DNA of 37,655 nt from Comamonadaceae bacterium (GTDB lineage: Bacteria; Pseudomonadota; Gammaproteobacteria; Burkholderiales; Burkholderiaceae_C): positions 1 through 37,655 of the forward strand of contig CANCDA010000001.1 of the NCBI GenBank assembly GCA_947374705.1, in the 5' to 3' direction. This document shows, piece by piece, positions 8,630-16,466 of the stretch. The notes beneath the pieces were generated by a model. The model did no database searches, was not told the DNA's origin, and saw only the letters and a list, made by a program, of their open reading frames with translations. Both the position numbers and the translations under genes were made by a program. Numbering within the stretch: position 1 is the first letter of the stretch; every line of letters begins with the position of its first letter.

Positions 8630-8750
8630 GGGTCAGAAGTAGCTGGTATTTCACGAATTCTCTCCCTCAAGCACGCTGCGTTGTCGCGCCTGGGTTCGAG
8701 TGTTGGGCGCACGCATCTCTGCGCAGGCTGGATCCAGTGCCTTTTGGGGC

Positions 8751-9998
8751 TTAGATGTTCATCTCAAGAATATACAAGCCACCCGTGAACCGGTCTACCG
8801 TGTACACGATACGGTTTTCATCCACAAACACATCGTTGAGTTGGATCGCACCGGCGGGCGAGAGCTTGGGTGCGCCGGGGACGTAGTAGGCGATCTCTTG
8901 CACGGCGAAAGGGTTGCTGGTGTCATAGACGCGCACACCGGCGTTGAAGAAGGTGCCGACGATGATCGTGTCAGACCGGAACGAGCCCGGCCCCGGCAGG
9001 TTCTCGTGCAGGTTGTGCGCGCCAAAGCGGCCACCGCGTTTGGCAAAGGCTTCCACCGGCGGCGCGGGGAAGGTGCTGATGGGCACGGGGTTGGCCTCGT
9101 TGCGCGCGTCCACCACCCAGACCAGCTTGGGCCAGTCAGCGCCGTTGTCCAGCACGCATTCATCGCTCACGATCCACAGGCCGCGCTCTTTCAGTGGCAG
9201 CACGGTGTGGGTGAAGCCGTTGAAGGGCGGCGAGTGGTTCCACTTGGAGACCACCTTGATGTGGCTCAGGTCGCTGATGTCGAGCACCAGCGCGCCGCCG
9301 TCGATGTAGCCGACGTAAGCGCGGTCGGGTTGATCGGGGAAGACGTTGGTGTTGTGGGTGCGAAAACCCATGTCAAACGGCGCGGGTAAGCGCGGTGGCG
9401 GCGGGGCGCTATCGCCCACGCGCGTGCCGGGGTACCACCAGCGGCCCACCTCCACCGGCTTGGACAAGTTGGAGACATCCAGGATGCGGTAGAACTGATC
9501 GTCCAGCGGATTTGTCGGCACAAAGTCGCCCGAACCGGCGGACATGTGGATGGTTTTGCCATCGACAAACCACACCGCGTGCACACCGCGCGAATGTGGG
9601 CCGGAGCAGTCAAAGTGCGAGATGAGGCGCGGTGACTCGGGCGTGCTGATGTCAAACAAATCCACCCCGGCAGGCTTGAGGCCCACGACCTGGGTTTGGT
9701 AAGCCACGGCCATGATGTCGCCCACCACGTCCAGCGAGTTGGAGCGCACCTTGGCGTGCGGCAAGTCGGTCTGCACGATGAGCTTGGGCTTGCGCGGGTC
9801 GGTCACATCCACGCCTGAGAAATTCTTCGGCGCACCCTCATGCGCCAGCCACATGATGCGGCGGCCATCGCTGGTGAGCTGCATGGCCATGCCCTCGCCC
9901 AAACCACCAAAGCCAGCCAGCTCGTGCTGGGCCAGCAGCTTCATATTGAGAGACAAAGTTTGGTCGGCACGACCGGCCGGTTGCGGTGCTTGAAACAT
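8751..9998 (-). CDS. LVIVD-repeat beta-propeller protein
   Basis: 415 residues made of repeated blade-like units of the LVIVD type: FSGVDVTDPRKPKLI, VDLFDISTPESPRLI, YRILDVSNLSKPVEVGRWWYPG, LVLDISDLSHIKVVSKW, VRVYDTSNPFAVQEIAYY, and a closing GGLYILEMN. His and Asp are frequent between blades (HTNVFPDQPDRAYVGY, FGAHNLHENL). No signal peptide is visible, so unlike many relatives it appears cytoplasmic. The start codon overlaps the stop of the upstream Bug gene as TAATG, so the two are translationally coupled and this is the last gene of the putative nine-gene operon. The molecular role is not known. Candidates include a lactonase-like enzyme or a scaffold. Confidence 0.88.
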   Translation of the reverse strand: MFQAPQPAGRADQTLSLNMKLLAQHELAGFGGLGEGMAMQLTSDGRRIMWLAHEGAPKNFSGVDVTDPRKPKLIVQTDLPHAKVRSNSLDVVGDIMAVAYQTQVVGLKPAGVDLFDISTPESPRLISHFDCSGPHSRGVHAVWFVDGKTIHMSAGSGDFVPTNPLDDQFYRILDVSNLSKPVEVGRWWYPGTRVGDSAPPPPRLPAPFDMGFRTHNTNVFPDQPDRAYVGYIDGGALVLDISDLSHIKVVSKWNHSPPFNGFTHTVLPLKERGLWIVSDECVLDNGADWPKLVWVVDARNEANPVPISTFPAPPVEAFAKRGGRFGAHNLHENLPGPGSFRSDTIIVGTFFNAGVRVYDTSNPFAVQEIAYYVPGAPKLSPAGAIQLNDVFVDENRIVYTVDRFTGGLYILEMNI

Positions 9999-10987
9999 TA
10001 CTCACCCTTGATGTTGTTGTCTGCCACCAGCTTGGCGTACTTGGCGTGCTCGACCGCCAAAAAGGCTTTGAAATCTTCTTGCGAACTGGACAATGCATCC
10101 ACCCCCAGGCCTGCGAATTTTTCTTTCAGATCGGGATCGGCCATGATTTTGACGATGGCTGCGTGGTAATTGTCCACCACCGCCTTGGGCGTACCAGCGG
10201 GCAGGTACACGCCCCACCAGTTGACAGCGGCCAAGGGCAAGCCTGCCTCGGTGAATGTGGGAATGTCAGGGTACAAGGGCGAACGCGCTGCACTGGTGAT
10301 GGCCAGCGCGCGCAGACGACCGGTCTTGATGTGCTGCGACACCGGCAAGGCGTCCGACACCAGCATGTGCAAGTGCCCGGCCAGCACATCGTTCACCGCC
10401 AGAATGCCGCCCTTGTAGGGAATAGCGACGAGCTTGACGCTGGCCTGACGCATGATCATCTCCCCCGCCAGGTGCGACATGCTGCCCGGGCCACTGGTGC
10501 CAAAGTTGATGGCACCGGGTTTGGTGCGAGCAGCCGCCACCAACTCGCTCAGTGTTTTGTAGGGTGAGTTGGCGGGCACGACCAAGATGTTGGGGCCAGT
10601 CGCCACCAGAGAGACGGGGACAAAGTCCTTGTCCATGTTGTAAGGCACTTTGTTGATCAGCGGGTTAACCGCTGCGGGGCCCAGGTTGCCAATCACGAAG
10701 GTGTAGCCATCGTTGGGCTGGCGCGCGGCAAACTCCATGCCGATGGAGCCTGCCGCTCCGGGTTTGCTCTCGATCACCACCGGTTGACCCCAGACCTCGC
10801 TCATCTTTTGACCCATGATGCGGGCCAGCAAATCGGAGCTGCCGCCTGCGGGGTAGGTCACGATGAGTTTGACGGGGCGATTGGGGAAAGATTGGGCTTG
10901 CGCGGGGGCTTGTGCCACGCACAAAGCGGCGAGCAGCACCGCACTGCCTTGAACCACTGACTTCAAAAGTTGGAACGCTTGCTTCAT
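9998..10987 (-). CDS. Bug/TctC-family tripartite tricarboxylate receptor
   Basis: 329 residues with a Sec signal peptide ending near APAQAQS. Markers are FPNRPVKLIVTYPAGGSSDLLARIMGQKM (the classical YPAGG loop), SKPGAAGSIGMEFAARQPNDGYTF and AIPYKGGILAVNDVLAGHLHMLVSD. A caaggagatg site stands before the ATG. It lies 35 bases after the amidohydrolase gene and overlaps the following LVIVD gene, so it belongs to the uncharacterised operon. It probably recognises the substrate of that pathway in the periplasm. No TctA/TctB genes are present. Confidence 0.94.
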   Translation of the reverse strand: MKQAFQLLKSVVQGSAVLLAALCVAQAPAQAQSFPNRPVKLIVTYPAGGSSDLLARIMGQKMSEVWGQPVVIESKPGAAGSIGMEFAARQPNDGYTFVIGNLGPAAVNPLINKVPYNMDKDFVPVSLVATGPNILVVPANSPYKTLSELVAAARTKPGAINFGTSGPGSMSHLAGEMIMRQASVKLVAIPYKGGILAVNDVLAGHLHMLVSDALPVSQHIKTGRLRALAITSAARSPLYPDIPTFTEAGLPLAAVNWWGVYLPAGTPKAVVDNYHAAIVKIMADPDLKEKFAGLGVDALSSSQEDFKAFLAVEHAKYAKLVADNNIKGE

Positions 10988-11022
10988 GTCATCTCCTTGG
11001 GTTGAGTGAACGTCAAAAATTC

Positions 11023-12159
11023 TTAAGCTTTGATCTTCAGCAGCTTCATGGCATTGAGGCCTTCAATCTGGCGACGCTGATCGGCAGGCAGGCGCTTGAC
11101 GGCGCGGATCAAACCCAAGGGGTCGTCTTCACCCATGTCGTAGGGGTAATCCGTGCCCAGCAAAACATGGTCGGCGCCGTAGCGGTCGATCAGGTTTTTG
11201 AGCATCGCCGGATCGAAGGTGATGGTGTCAAAGTAAAACTTTTCCAGGTAGCTGGAGGGCTTGCGCTTGATGACAGTGCGGCAGTCGGGGCGGGCTTTCC
11301 AGGCGTGGTCCATGCGGGCCCAGTAGTGGGCGATGAAGCCGCCGCCGTGCGCGGCGATGAACTTGATCTTGGGGTTGCGCTGCACCACGCCGTCAAAGAT
11401 CAAATGACTGACCGCGATAGTGGTGTCCAGCGGGTTGCCGATGACGTTGTTGAAGTAGTGGTTTGTCAAGCGCTCGCCTTGGGTGAAGCCCAGCGGGTGC
11501 ATGAAGATCACCACGCCCAGCTCATTGGCTTTGGCAAAAAACTTTTCCAACCCGAGCTTGGGATCGGTCAGGTTCAGGCCGTTGACGTTGGTGTTGATCT
11601 CCACACCCTTGAGGCCGAGTTTTTTCACCGCGTACTCCAGCTCTTGCACCGCCAGCTCGGCGTTTTGCAAGGGCACGGAGCCCATGCCGACAAAGCGGTC
11701 CGGGTGCGCCGCCACCAGCGCGGCAATGCCTTCGTTCACCTCACGCGCCAGGCTGGCACCGAGGTCGGGCTCGGTGAAATAAAAGTAATGGTAGGGCGCG
11801 GGGCACACGGCCTGGATGTCCACGCCCATGCGATCCATATCGGCCATGCGCTGCTCGATGCCCATGAGCTTGGGCGCGCGGTCTTTCATTTGCTTGACGT
11901 TGGTCTCATTCGTCAAGGCGTTGGCATAGGTGACCGTGGGGTCGTACTTGGCGGCGTTGAGGTGGGCGGTCTTTTGGTTCACCACCGGGTTCAGGTAGTG
12001 GCAGTGGATGTCCACGATCTTGGATTTTCCCTTGCTGTTTTTGACAATGGTTTGCGTCTTGGCCACGGGCTTGGCGCGGGTGGCGGCTTGGCTGGTCGCG
12101 CTGGGCTTGGCGTGGTTGTGGGTGGGGTCAGAGCACTGGGGGGAGCAGGTGTAAAACAT
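11023..12159 (-). CDS. Amidohydrolase-2 family metalloenzyme, ACMSD/resorcylate-decarboxylase-like
   Basis: 378 residues. The TIM-barrel metal site is visible: H52-C-H54 in VDIHCHYLNP, a His in VIFMHPLGF, a His in FIAAHGGGFIAHYWARMDHAW and the Asp of LLGTDYPYDMG. This set is typical of the amidohydrolase-2 group, which contains 2-amino-3-carboxymuconate-semialdehyde decarboxylase, gamma-resorcylate decarboxylase and various C-C or ring-opening hydrolases. An unusual N-terminal extension of about 47 residues precedes the barrel; it has Cys5, Cys9, His14 and His16 and then a Lys-rich stretch. The start follows aaggactcacc. Within the operon it would decarboxylate or hydrolyse a ring-derived intermediate; the precise reaction cannot be told. 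Confidence 0.9.
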   Translation of the reverse strand: MFYTCSPQCSDPTHNHAKPSATSQAATRAKPVAKTQTIVKNSKGKSKIVDIHCHYLNPVVNQKTAHLNAAKYDPTVTYANALTNETNVKQMKDRAPKLMGIEQRMADMDRMGVDIQAVCPAPYHYFYFTEPDLGASLAREVNEGIAALVAAHPDRFVGMGSVPLQNAELAVQELEYAVKKLGLKGVEINTNVNGLNLTDPKLGLEKFFAKANELGVVIFMHPLGFTQGERLTNHYFNNVIGNPLDTTIAVSHLIFDGVVQRNPKIKFIAAHGGGFIAHYWARMDHAWKARPDCRTVIKRKPSSYLEKFYFDTITFDPAMLKNLIDRYGADHVLLGTDYPYDMGEDDPLGLIRAVKRLPADQRRQIEGLNAMKLLKIKA

Positions 12160-12168
12160 GGTGAGTCC

Positions 12169-13257
12169 TTATCGTTGAATGGCGGCGTTAACGCGGGGCA
12201 TGACTTCGGTAGCAAACAGTTCCATGGAGCGCTGGCCCAGGGCCGGGTCCATCCAGTCGTGGCAGGCGTAGAGCAGGTTGCCGAAGTCACCCACGTGCTC
12301 GCGAAAGGCCAGTATCTGATCGACGACGGAATTCACTGTACCGGCCAGCACCAATTTCTGGGTCACAAAATCCGGCGTGACCTCGCTGTCGGGCATGGCT
12401 TGGTCGGTCTTGAACAGGTTGCTGCGCCCGCCACCCACCAGTTTGCGCACCAGTTGCTTGAAGTAGAAGTGGTAGGGCCCACCCTCTTCCAACGCGTAGC
12501 GTTTGGCGGTGGCTTCGTCGTCTGCCACGAAGATGCTTTTGGCCACGCGCCACTCAGCAGGTGAGGCCACCGCGCCCACCGCAGCGCGCCCCTCCACATA
12601 ATTGGGCCAATGGGTTTTGACCCACTCCGGCATCAGGAAGTTGGCCGATATGGGTTGCCAGCCGCGCTTGGCCATCTCGGTCACGCCCTTGGAAAACGGG
12701 GCCACCGCTGTGCCCACGATGAGCGGGTGCGGCCTTTGAAACGGCTTCATGATGAAGCCCTGACCGATCTCTGGGATCATGGTTTTGGCGACTGTGGTGT
12801 TCCAGAACTGACCCTCGATGTTGTAGGGCGGCTCAGACTCCCAAATTTTCAAAATCGTGTTGATGCTCTCCACAAACATGGCGTTGCGGTCTTTGCCAAA
12901 GTTGCCAAACAGCTCGGCGTCCGACATCAAGCCGCCGGGGCTGATGCCCATGATGAAGCGCCCTTGCAGCAGGTGGTCCAGCATGGCCGCGTTGGCCGCA
13001 ATGGCGGCGGGGTGCGAGTTGGGCAGGTTGAGTGTGCCGGTGCCCAGCATGATTTGTTTTGTTTCAGCAATCAGGCTGGCCAGGAAGATCATGGACGAGG
13101 TGACGGTCTCGGCCGCGTCGGTGACGTGTTCGCCCACATAGGCCTCGCTGTAGCCCAGTTGATCTGCCAGGATCACGGCCTTTCGGTCTTCTTGCAGGGT
13201 CTGACTGATGTTGCGCCCGGGCGGGTGCAGGGGCATCATGAACATGCTGTATTTCAT
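12169..13257 (-). CDS. LLM-class flavin-dependent monooxygenase
   Basis: 362 residues from the ATG at 13257, which follows agga; a TTG five codons earlier is less likely. Luciferase-like fold markers include MKYSMFMMPLHPPGRN, DQLGYSEAYVGEHVTD, LGTGTLNLPNSHPAAIAANAAMLDHLLQGRFIMGISPGG and RPHPLIVGTAVAPFSKGVTEMAKRGW. These enzymes use FMNH2 (or F420) and O2 to hydroxylate or insert oxygen, including type II Baeyer-Villiger oxidation of cyclic ketones. A flavin reductase partner is not obvious in the operon. The stop is nine bases before the amidohydrolase start. Need for O2 would make the pathway aerobic. The substrate is unknown. Confidence 0.92.
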   Translation of the reverse strand: MKYSMFMMPLHPPGRNISQTLQEDRKAVILADQLGYSEAYVGEHVTDAAETVTSSMIFLASLIAETKQIMLGTGTLNLPNSHPAAIAANAAMLDHLLQGRFIMGISPGGLMSDAELFGNFGKDRNAMFVESINTILKIWESEPPYNIEGQFWNTTVAKTMIPEIGQGFIMKPFQRPHPLIVGTAVAPFSKGVTEMAKRGWQPISANFLMPEWVKTHWPNYVEGRAAVGAVASPAEWRVAKSIFVADDEATAKRYALEEGGPYHFYFKQLVRKLVGGGRSNLFKTDQAMPDSEVTPDFVTQKLVLAGTVNSVVDQILAFREHVGDFGNLLYACHDWMDPALGQRSMELFATEVMPRVNAAIQR

Positions 13258-13288
13258 CGGGGCAATCCTCAAACGTTAGGTGTGATTT

Positions 13289-14221
13289 TTAAAAATTGAC
13301 TTGGTCTGCGCCTTTGAGCGCGAGCATCTGACGGGCCTCCGCAGGCGTGGCAATTTCCAGCGATAGGCCTTCAAGAACTTGGCGAATTTTTCGCACCTGC
13401 GCGGCGTTGGATTCGGCCAACTGGCCTGGCCCAATCCAGAGCGAATCTTCCAGTCCCACGCGCACATTCGCGCCTTGCGCTGCACCCAAGGTGGCCAGGG
13501 GAATCTGGTTGCGGCCTGCGCCCAAAATCGACCACACAAAGTCTTTACCAAACAATCGGTCGGCGGTGCGCTTCATGTGCATCAGGTCTTCGGGGTGCGC
13601 GCCAATGCCGCCCAGCAAACCGAATACGCTTTGCACGAAGAAAGGCGGCGTGGCGAGTTTTCGATCCACAAAATGCGCGAGGTTGTAGAGGTGCGAAATG
13701 TCGTAGCACTCAAACTCAAAGCGCGTGCCATTGGCGGTGCAGGAGGTGAGCACAAACTCGATGTCGGCAAAGGTGTTTTTAAACACCAGGTCGCGGCTGT
13801 TCTCCAGGTGTGTGCGCTCCCAGGCGTGCTTGAATTCCTTCTGCCGCTCCAACATTGGGTACAGGCCAAAATTCATCGAACCCATGTTGAGCGAGGCCAG
13901 TTCCGGCTTGTAGTGGTGCGCCGGGCGCAGCCGCTCGGCCACGGTCATGTGCGGGCTACCACCGGTGGTGATGTTGATGACGGCGCTGGTCTTTGCTTTG
14001 ATCTCGGGCAAGAACTGCGCAAAGGCCGCGGGGTCTTGCGTGGGGCGACCGTCTATAGGGTCACGCGCATGAAGGTGAATGACCGCCGCGCCCGCCTCGG
14101 CCGCACCAATCGCCGCAGCAGCCACCTCGTCGGGCGTGACCGGCAGATGCGGCGACATGGAAGGCGTGTGGATCGCGCCTGTCACGGCACAGGTGATGAT
14201 GACTTTGCGGGCTTGGGCCAT
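13289..14221 (-). CDS. BKACE (DUF849) beta-keto acid cleavage enzyme
   Basis: 310 residues, the usual size. It begins RKVIITCAVTGAIHTPSMSPHLPVTP, has the zinc ligands H49 and H51 in VIHLHARDPIDGRP, the ITTGGS phosphate/carboxylate loop, SLNMGSMNFG and the late VRVGLEDSLWIGPG. BKACE enzymes condense a beta-keto acid with acetyl-CoA and release acetoacetate plus a new acyl-CoA; the founding member cleaves 3-keto-5-aminohexanoate. Here it implies that the pathway generates a beta-keto acid and removes a two-carbon unit without a free thiolase. Substrate class in the family is set by pocket residues that I cannot resolve by eye. Confidence 0.93.
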   Translation of the reverse strand: MAQARKVIITCAVTGAIHTPSMSPHLPVTPDEVAAAAIGAAEAGAAVIHLHARDPIDGRPTQDPAAFAQFLPEIKAKTSAVINITTGGSPHMTVAERLRPAHHYKPELASLNMGSMNFGLYPMLERQKEFKHAWERTHLENSRDLVFKNTFADIEFVLTSCTANGTRFEFECYDISHLYNLAHFVDRKLATPPFFVQSVFGLLGGIGAHPEDLMHMKRTADRLFGKDFVWSILGAGRNQIPLATLGAAQGANVRVGLEDSLWIGPGQLAESNAAQVRKIRQVLEGLSLEIATPAEARQMLALKGADQVNF

Positions 14222-14263
14222 GATTGAACCTGAGAGAAAGTGAAAAGAAAAGCGAGGCGAAAA

Positions 14264-15043
14264 CTACATCGCCCCGGCCACACCCGCACGTGCCAACAAG
14301 CCCGCGTCATTGACCGACAAATCACTGCCCATGAGGTCTTTCGGCATGGTGTCGGCCAGCCAAGCGAGCAGGCCTGCGGACACGCTGGGTGGCGCGAGTT
14401 TTTCTTGTGGAATGCGGCTGATCTCGTTCACACCCTGGGCGCGGATCAAGCCTTGCATGGCGGTGTCGACCAAGCCCGGTTGCAGGCTATAGACCGAAAG
14501 CCCTTTTTTGCCATATTCATTGAGAACAGAACGGCTCAACATCAGCAAACCCGCTTTCGAGGTGCAATACGCTGACCACCCATCACGCGGCGTGTGGGCT
14601 GCGCCGGTGGAGACATTCAGAACGACGCCCTTGCGCTTCAACAACTCGGGCAACGCGGCGTGGATGACGTTGTACGGGCCGACCAGATTGACCTGCATGG
14701 CGTGCGCCCACTGGGCGGGGTCGGTCTGCGCCAGCGGCGCTTGCGGCTCGATCTGGCCTGCGTTATTAATGACGATGTCGATGCGCCCCCAGGCCTTGAG
14801 CACGCTGGCCACACAGCGCTGAACTGAGGCGTATTCCGCCACGTCGCAGACCTCGATGCGGCACGCCACACCCAGAGTGCTCACGGCGTCTGCTGCGGCT
14901 TGTGCCGCCTGCGGGTCACGCACGGCCAGCACGGGCGCTATGCCTTTTTGCGCTAAGGCCAAGACGGTGGCCGCACCAATGCCGCGTGCCGCACCGGTGA
15001 CCAGCGCGACACGCCCCGTGGGCAAGGCAGCGTTGGTGTTCAC
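14264..15043 (-). CDS. SDR-family oxidoreductase
   Basis: 259 residues of a classical short-chain dehydrogenase: TGAARGIGAA for the NAD(P) loop, DVAEY, INNAGQIEP and the catalytic Ser...YCTSK. The start is a GTG overlapping the stop of the upstream GlcG-like gene (GTGA), a sign of translational coupling. The segment after the catalytic site (LQPGLVDTAMQGLIRAQGVNEISRIP) is a normal substrate lid. In the operon it would interconvert an alcohol and a ketone, possibly making the beta-keto acid that BKACE cleaves. The cofactor is not clear from the sequence alone. Confidence 0.92.
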   Translation of the reverse strand: MNTNAALPTGRVALVTGAARGIGAATVLALAQKGIAPVLAVRDPQAAQAAADAVSTLGVACRIEVCDVAEYASVQRCVASVLKAWGRIDIVINNAGQIEPQAPLAQTDPAQWAHAMQVNLVGPYNVIHAALPELLKRKGVVLNVSTGAAHTPRDGWSAYCTSKAGLLMLSRSVLNEYGKKGLSVYSLQPGLVDTAMQGLIRAQGVNEISRIPQEKLAPPSVSAGLLAWLADTMPKDLMGSDLSVNDAGLLARAGVAGAM

Positions 15044-15483
15044 GACAGTGGGTTGCCGGTGTCCGGCACCAAACCCGCAGCCTGGACACCCGCGACCGAG
15101 CAGATTTCATCGTTGTCCGACGTGTCACCTGAGATGCCCACAGAGCCGATGATTTGCCCTGCCGCGTTGCGGATCAACACGCCACCGGCCACAGGCACCA
15201 TGCGGCCATTGGACATGGCGTTCAAGGCGGTGAAGAAGGTCGGCACTTTCTCGGCGCGGCGCGATAACTCGCGCCCACCGAACCCCATGCCCAGCACGCC
15301 CCAGGCCTTGCCAATGGCAATCTCCGGGCGCAGCAGGCTGCAGTCGTCTTCACGCAGCAGTGCCTTGAGTTGACCGCCGGCGTCCAGCACGGCCACGGTG
15401 AGGGGGGCGAAGTTGAGGGCGCGGCCTGCTTTAAGAGCCTGGGCGGCGATGAGTTGGGCTTGGTCTAATGAAATTGAGTTCAC
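15040..15483 (-). CDS. GlcG/HbpS family (DUF336) protein
   Basis: 147 residues from the GTG at 15483, chosen because aggaa stands seven bases upstream; another in-frame GTG at 15507 has no good site. The sequence shows the family pattern VAVLDAGGQLKALLREDDCSLLRPEIAIGKAW in the first half and GGVLIRNAAGQIIGSVGISGDTSDNDEICSVAG at the end. Members bind haem or cobalamin in some systems, but many accompany catabolic operons without known function. It is cytoplasmic here, with no signal peptide. The gene overlaps the SDR gene, so it is made together with it. Confidence 0.91.
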   Translation of the reverse strand: MNSISLDQAQLIAAQALKAGRALNFAPLTVAVLDAGGQLKALLREDDCSLLRPEIAIGKAWGVLGMGFGGRELSRRAEKVPTFFTALNAMSNGRMVPVAGGVLIRNAAGQIIGSVGISGDTSDNDEICSVAGVQAAGLVPDTGNPLS

Positions 15484-15510
15484 TATTAAGTTCCTATTGG
15501 GCAGCACTGG

Positions 15511-15530
15511 ATTCCCGCCTGCGCGGGAAT
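15511..15530. repeat. ATTCCC...GGGAAT extragenic palindrome
   Basis: Perfect 8-bp arms ATTCCCGC and GCGGGAAT around CTGC, with flanks tgg and gacggg. This is a widely dispersed repeat core in betaproteobacteria, similar in form to Neisseria dRS3. It lies inside the operon between the dehydrogenase stop (15537) and the GlcG-like start, where the transcript could form a hairpin. Confidence 0.75.
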
Positions 15531-15536
15531 GACGGG

Positions 15537-16436
15537 TTATTTAGATTCGGTCTTGGTACTCGCACGCAAATGCCGCGCCCACTCTTCCAGCACATCGCAC
15601 ACGGCGGCCGTGTCCTGGTTGCCCAGGCCCTTGGCCATGGCGGCGGTGTAGTAAGCGGCGGAGGCGGCCAGCAGCGGCGTGGGGCAATCCAGCTTGGTGG
15701 CGTACTCGCTGATGATCTTCATGTCTTTCTGCCAGATCGACACCTTCATACCGGCGGGCTCGTACACGCCCTCCACCATCATGGGGCCGCGCACCTGGAA
15801 CATGCGCGAGCTGCCTGCGCCGTCGCCGATCACTTTGTAAATCATGGCCGGATCCAGGCCCGCCTTCATACCCAGCACAAAAGCTTCGGCGGTGGAGACG
15901 TTGTGAATCGCCACCAGCAGGTTGGCCACATATTTCATCTTGCTGCCGTTGCTGAACTCGCCCACATAGTGGTGTGAGCGCGCAAAGCCGTCAAACACGG
16001 GAATGCAACGCTGCACCGCCGTCTCATCACCGCTGGCATAGACCGACAAGTCCTTGGTTAGCGCTTGCGCGCCAGTGCCGCTCAAGGGGCAATCCAGCAT
16101 GGTGATTTGAGAGCCACAACGTTCGCGATTGCGTTCTTTATCTTCAATCGGCAGGGTGCTGGATTCAATCAGGATCAAGCCCTGGCGGCCCGAGGCCAGC
16201 AGGCCGCTGACGCCCTCGTCCAGCGCCTTGACGCTGGGCAGCACGCTGACGATGATGTCCGCCTTCTCGGCCACCTCACGCTGCGAACTGACGACCTCAC
16301 CACCGGCCTGTTTGAAGTCGGCCAAGCGCCCCGCATCCACATCAAAACCCACGACCCTGAAGCCCGCTTTGAGCATATTGCCCGACATGGCCGAGCCCAT
16401 GATGCCCAAGCCCAAAATTCCGACTGTGATTTGCAT
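15537..16436 (-). CDS. NAD(P)-dependent beta-hydroxyacid dehydrogenase (3-hydroxyisobutyrate dehydrogenase family)
   Basis: 299 residues, standard for the family. It has the Rossmann loop GILGLGIMGSAMSGNM (residues 6-21), the substrate-contact region LDCPLSGTGAQA (Gly-rich, near 115-124), and the catalytic GSKMKYVAN with K168 and N172. The all-alpha C-terminal domain is complete. Such enzymes oxidise beta-hydroxy acids (3-hydroxyisobutyrate, tartronate semialdehyde, 6-phosphogluconate-like compounds). Position in the operon suggests a step on a small hydroxy acid. The gene is 30 bases after the propeller lipoprotein gene. Exact substrate unknown. Confidence 0.92.
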   Translation of the reverse strand: MQITVGILGLGIMGSAMSGNMLKAGFRVVGFDVDAGRLADFKQAGGEVVSSQREVAEKADIIVSVLPSVKALDEGVSGLLASGRQGLILIESSTLPIEDKERNRERCGSQITMLDCPLSGTGAQALTKDLSVYASGDETAVQRCIPVFDGFARSHHYVGEFSNGSKMKYVANLLVAIHNVSTAEAFVLGMKAGLDPAMIYKVIGDGAGSSRMFQVRGPMMVEGVYEPAGMKVSIWQKDMKIISEYATKLDCPTPLLAASAAYYTAAMAKGLGNQDTAAVCDVLEEWARHLRASTKTESK

Positions 16437-16466
16437 TCTTTCTTCCTCAAAAATTAAAGCTGGTTT

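Noticed and set aside
10912..12564. A 550-residue plus-strand open frame opposite the amidohydrolase and flavin monooxygenase genes
   Set aside because: It spans two recognised genes on the other strand and has a composition typical of antisense frames in GC-rich DNA (many His, Val, Gly, Gln).
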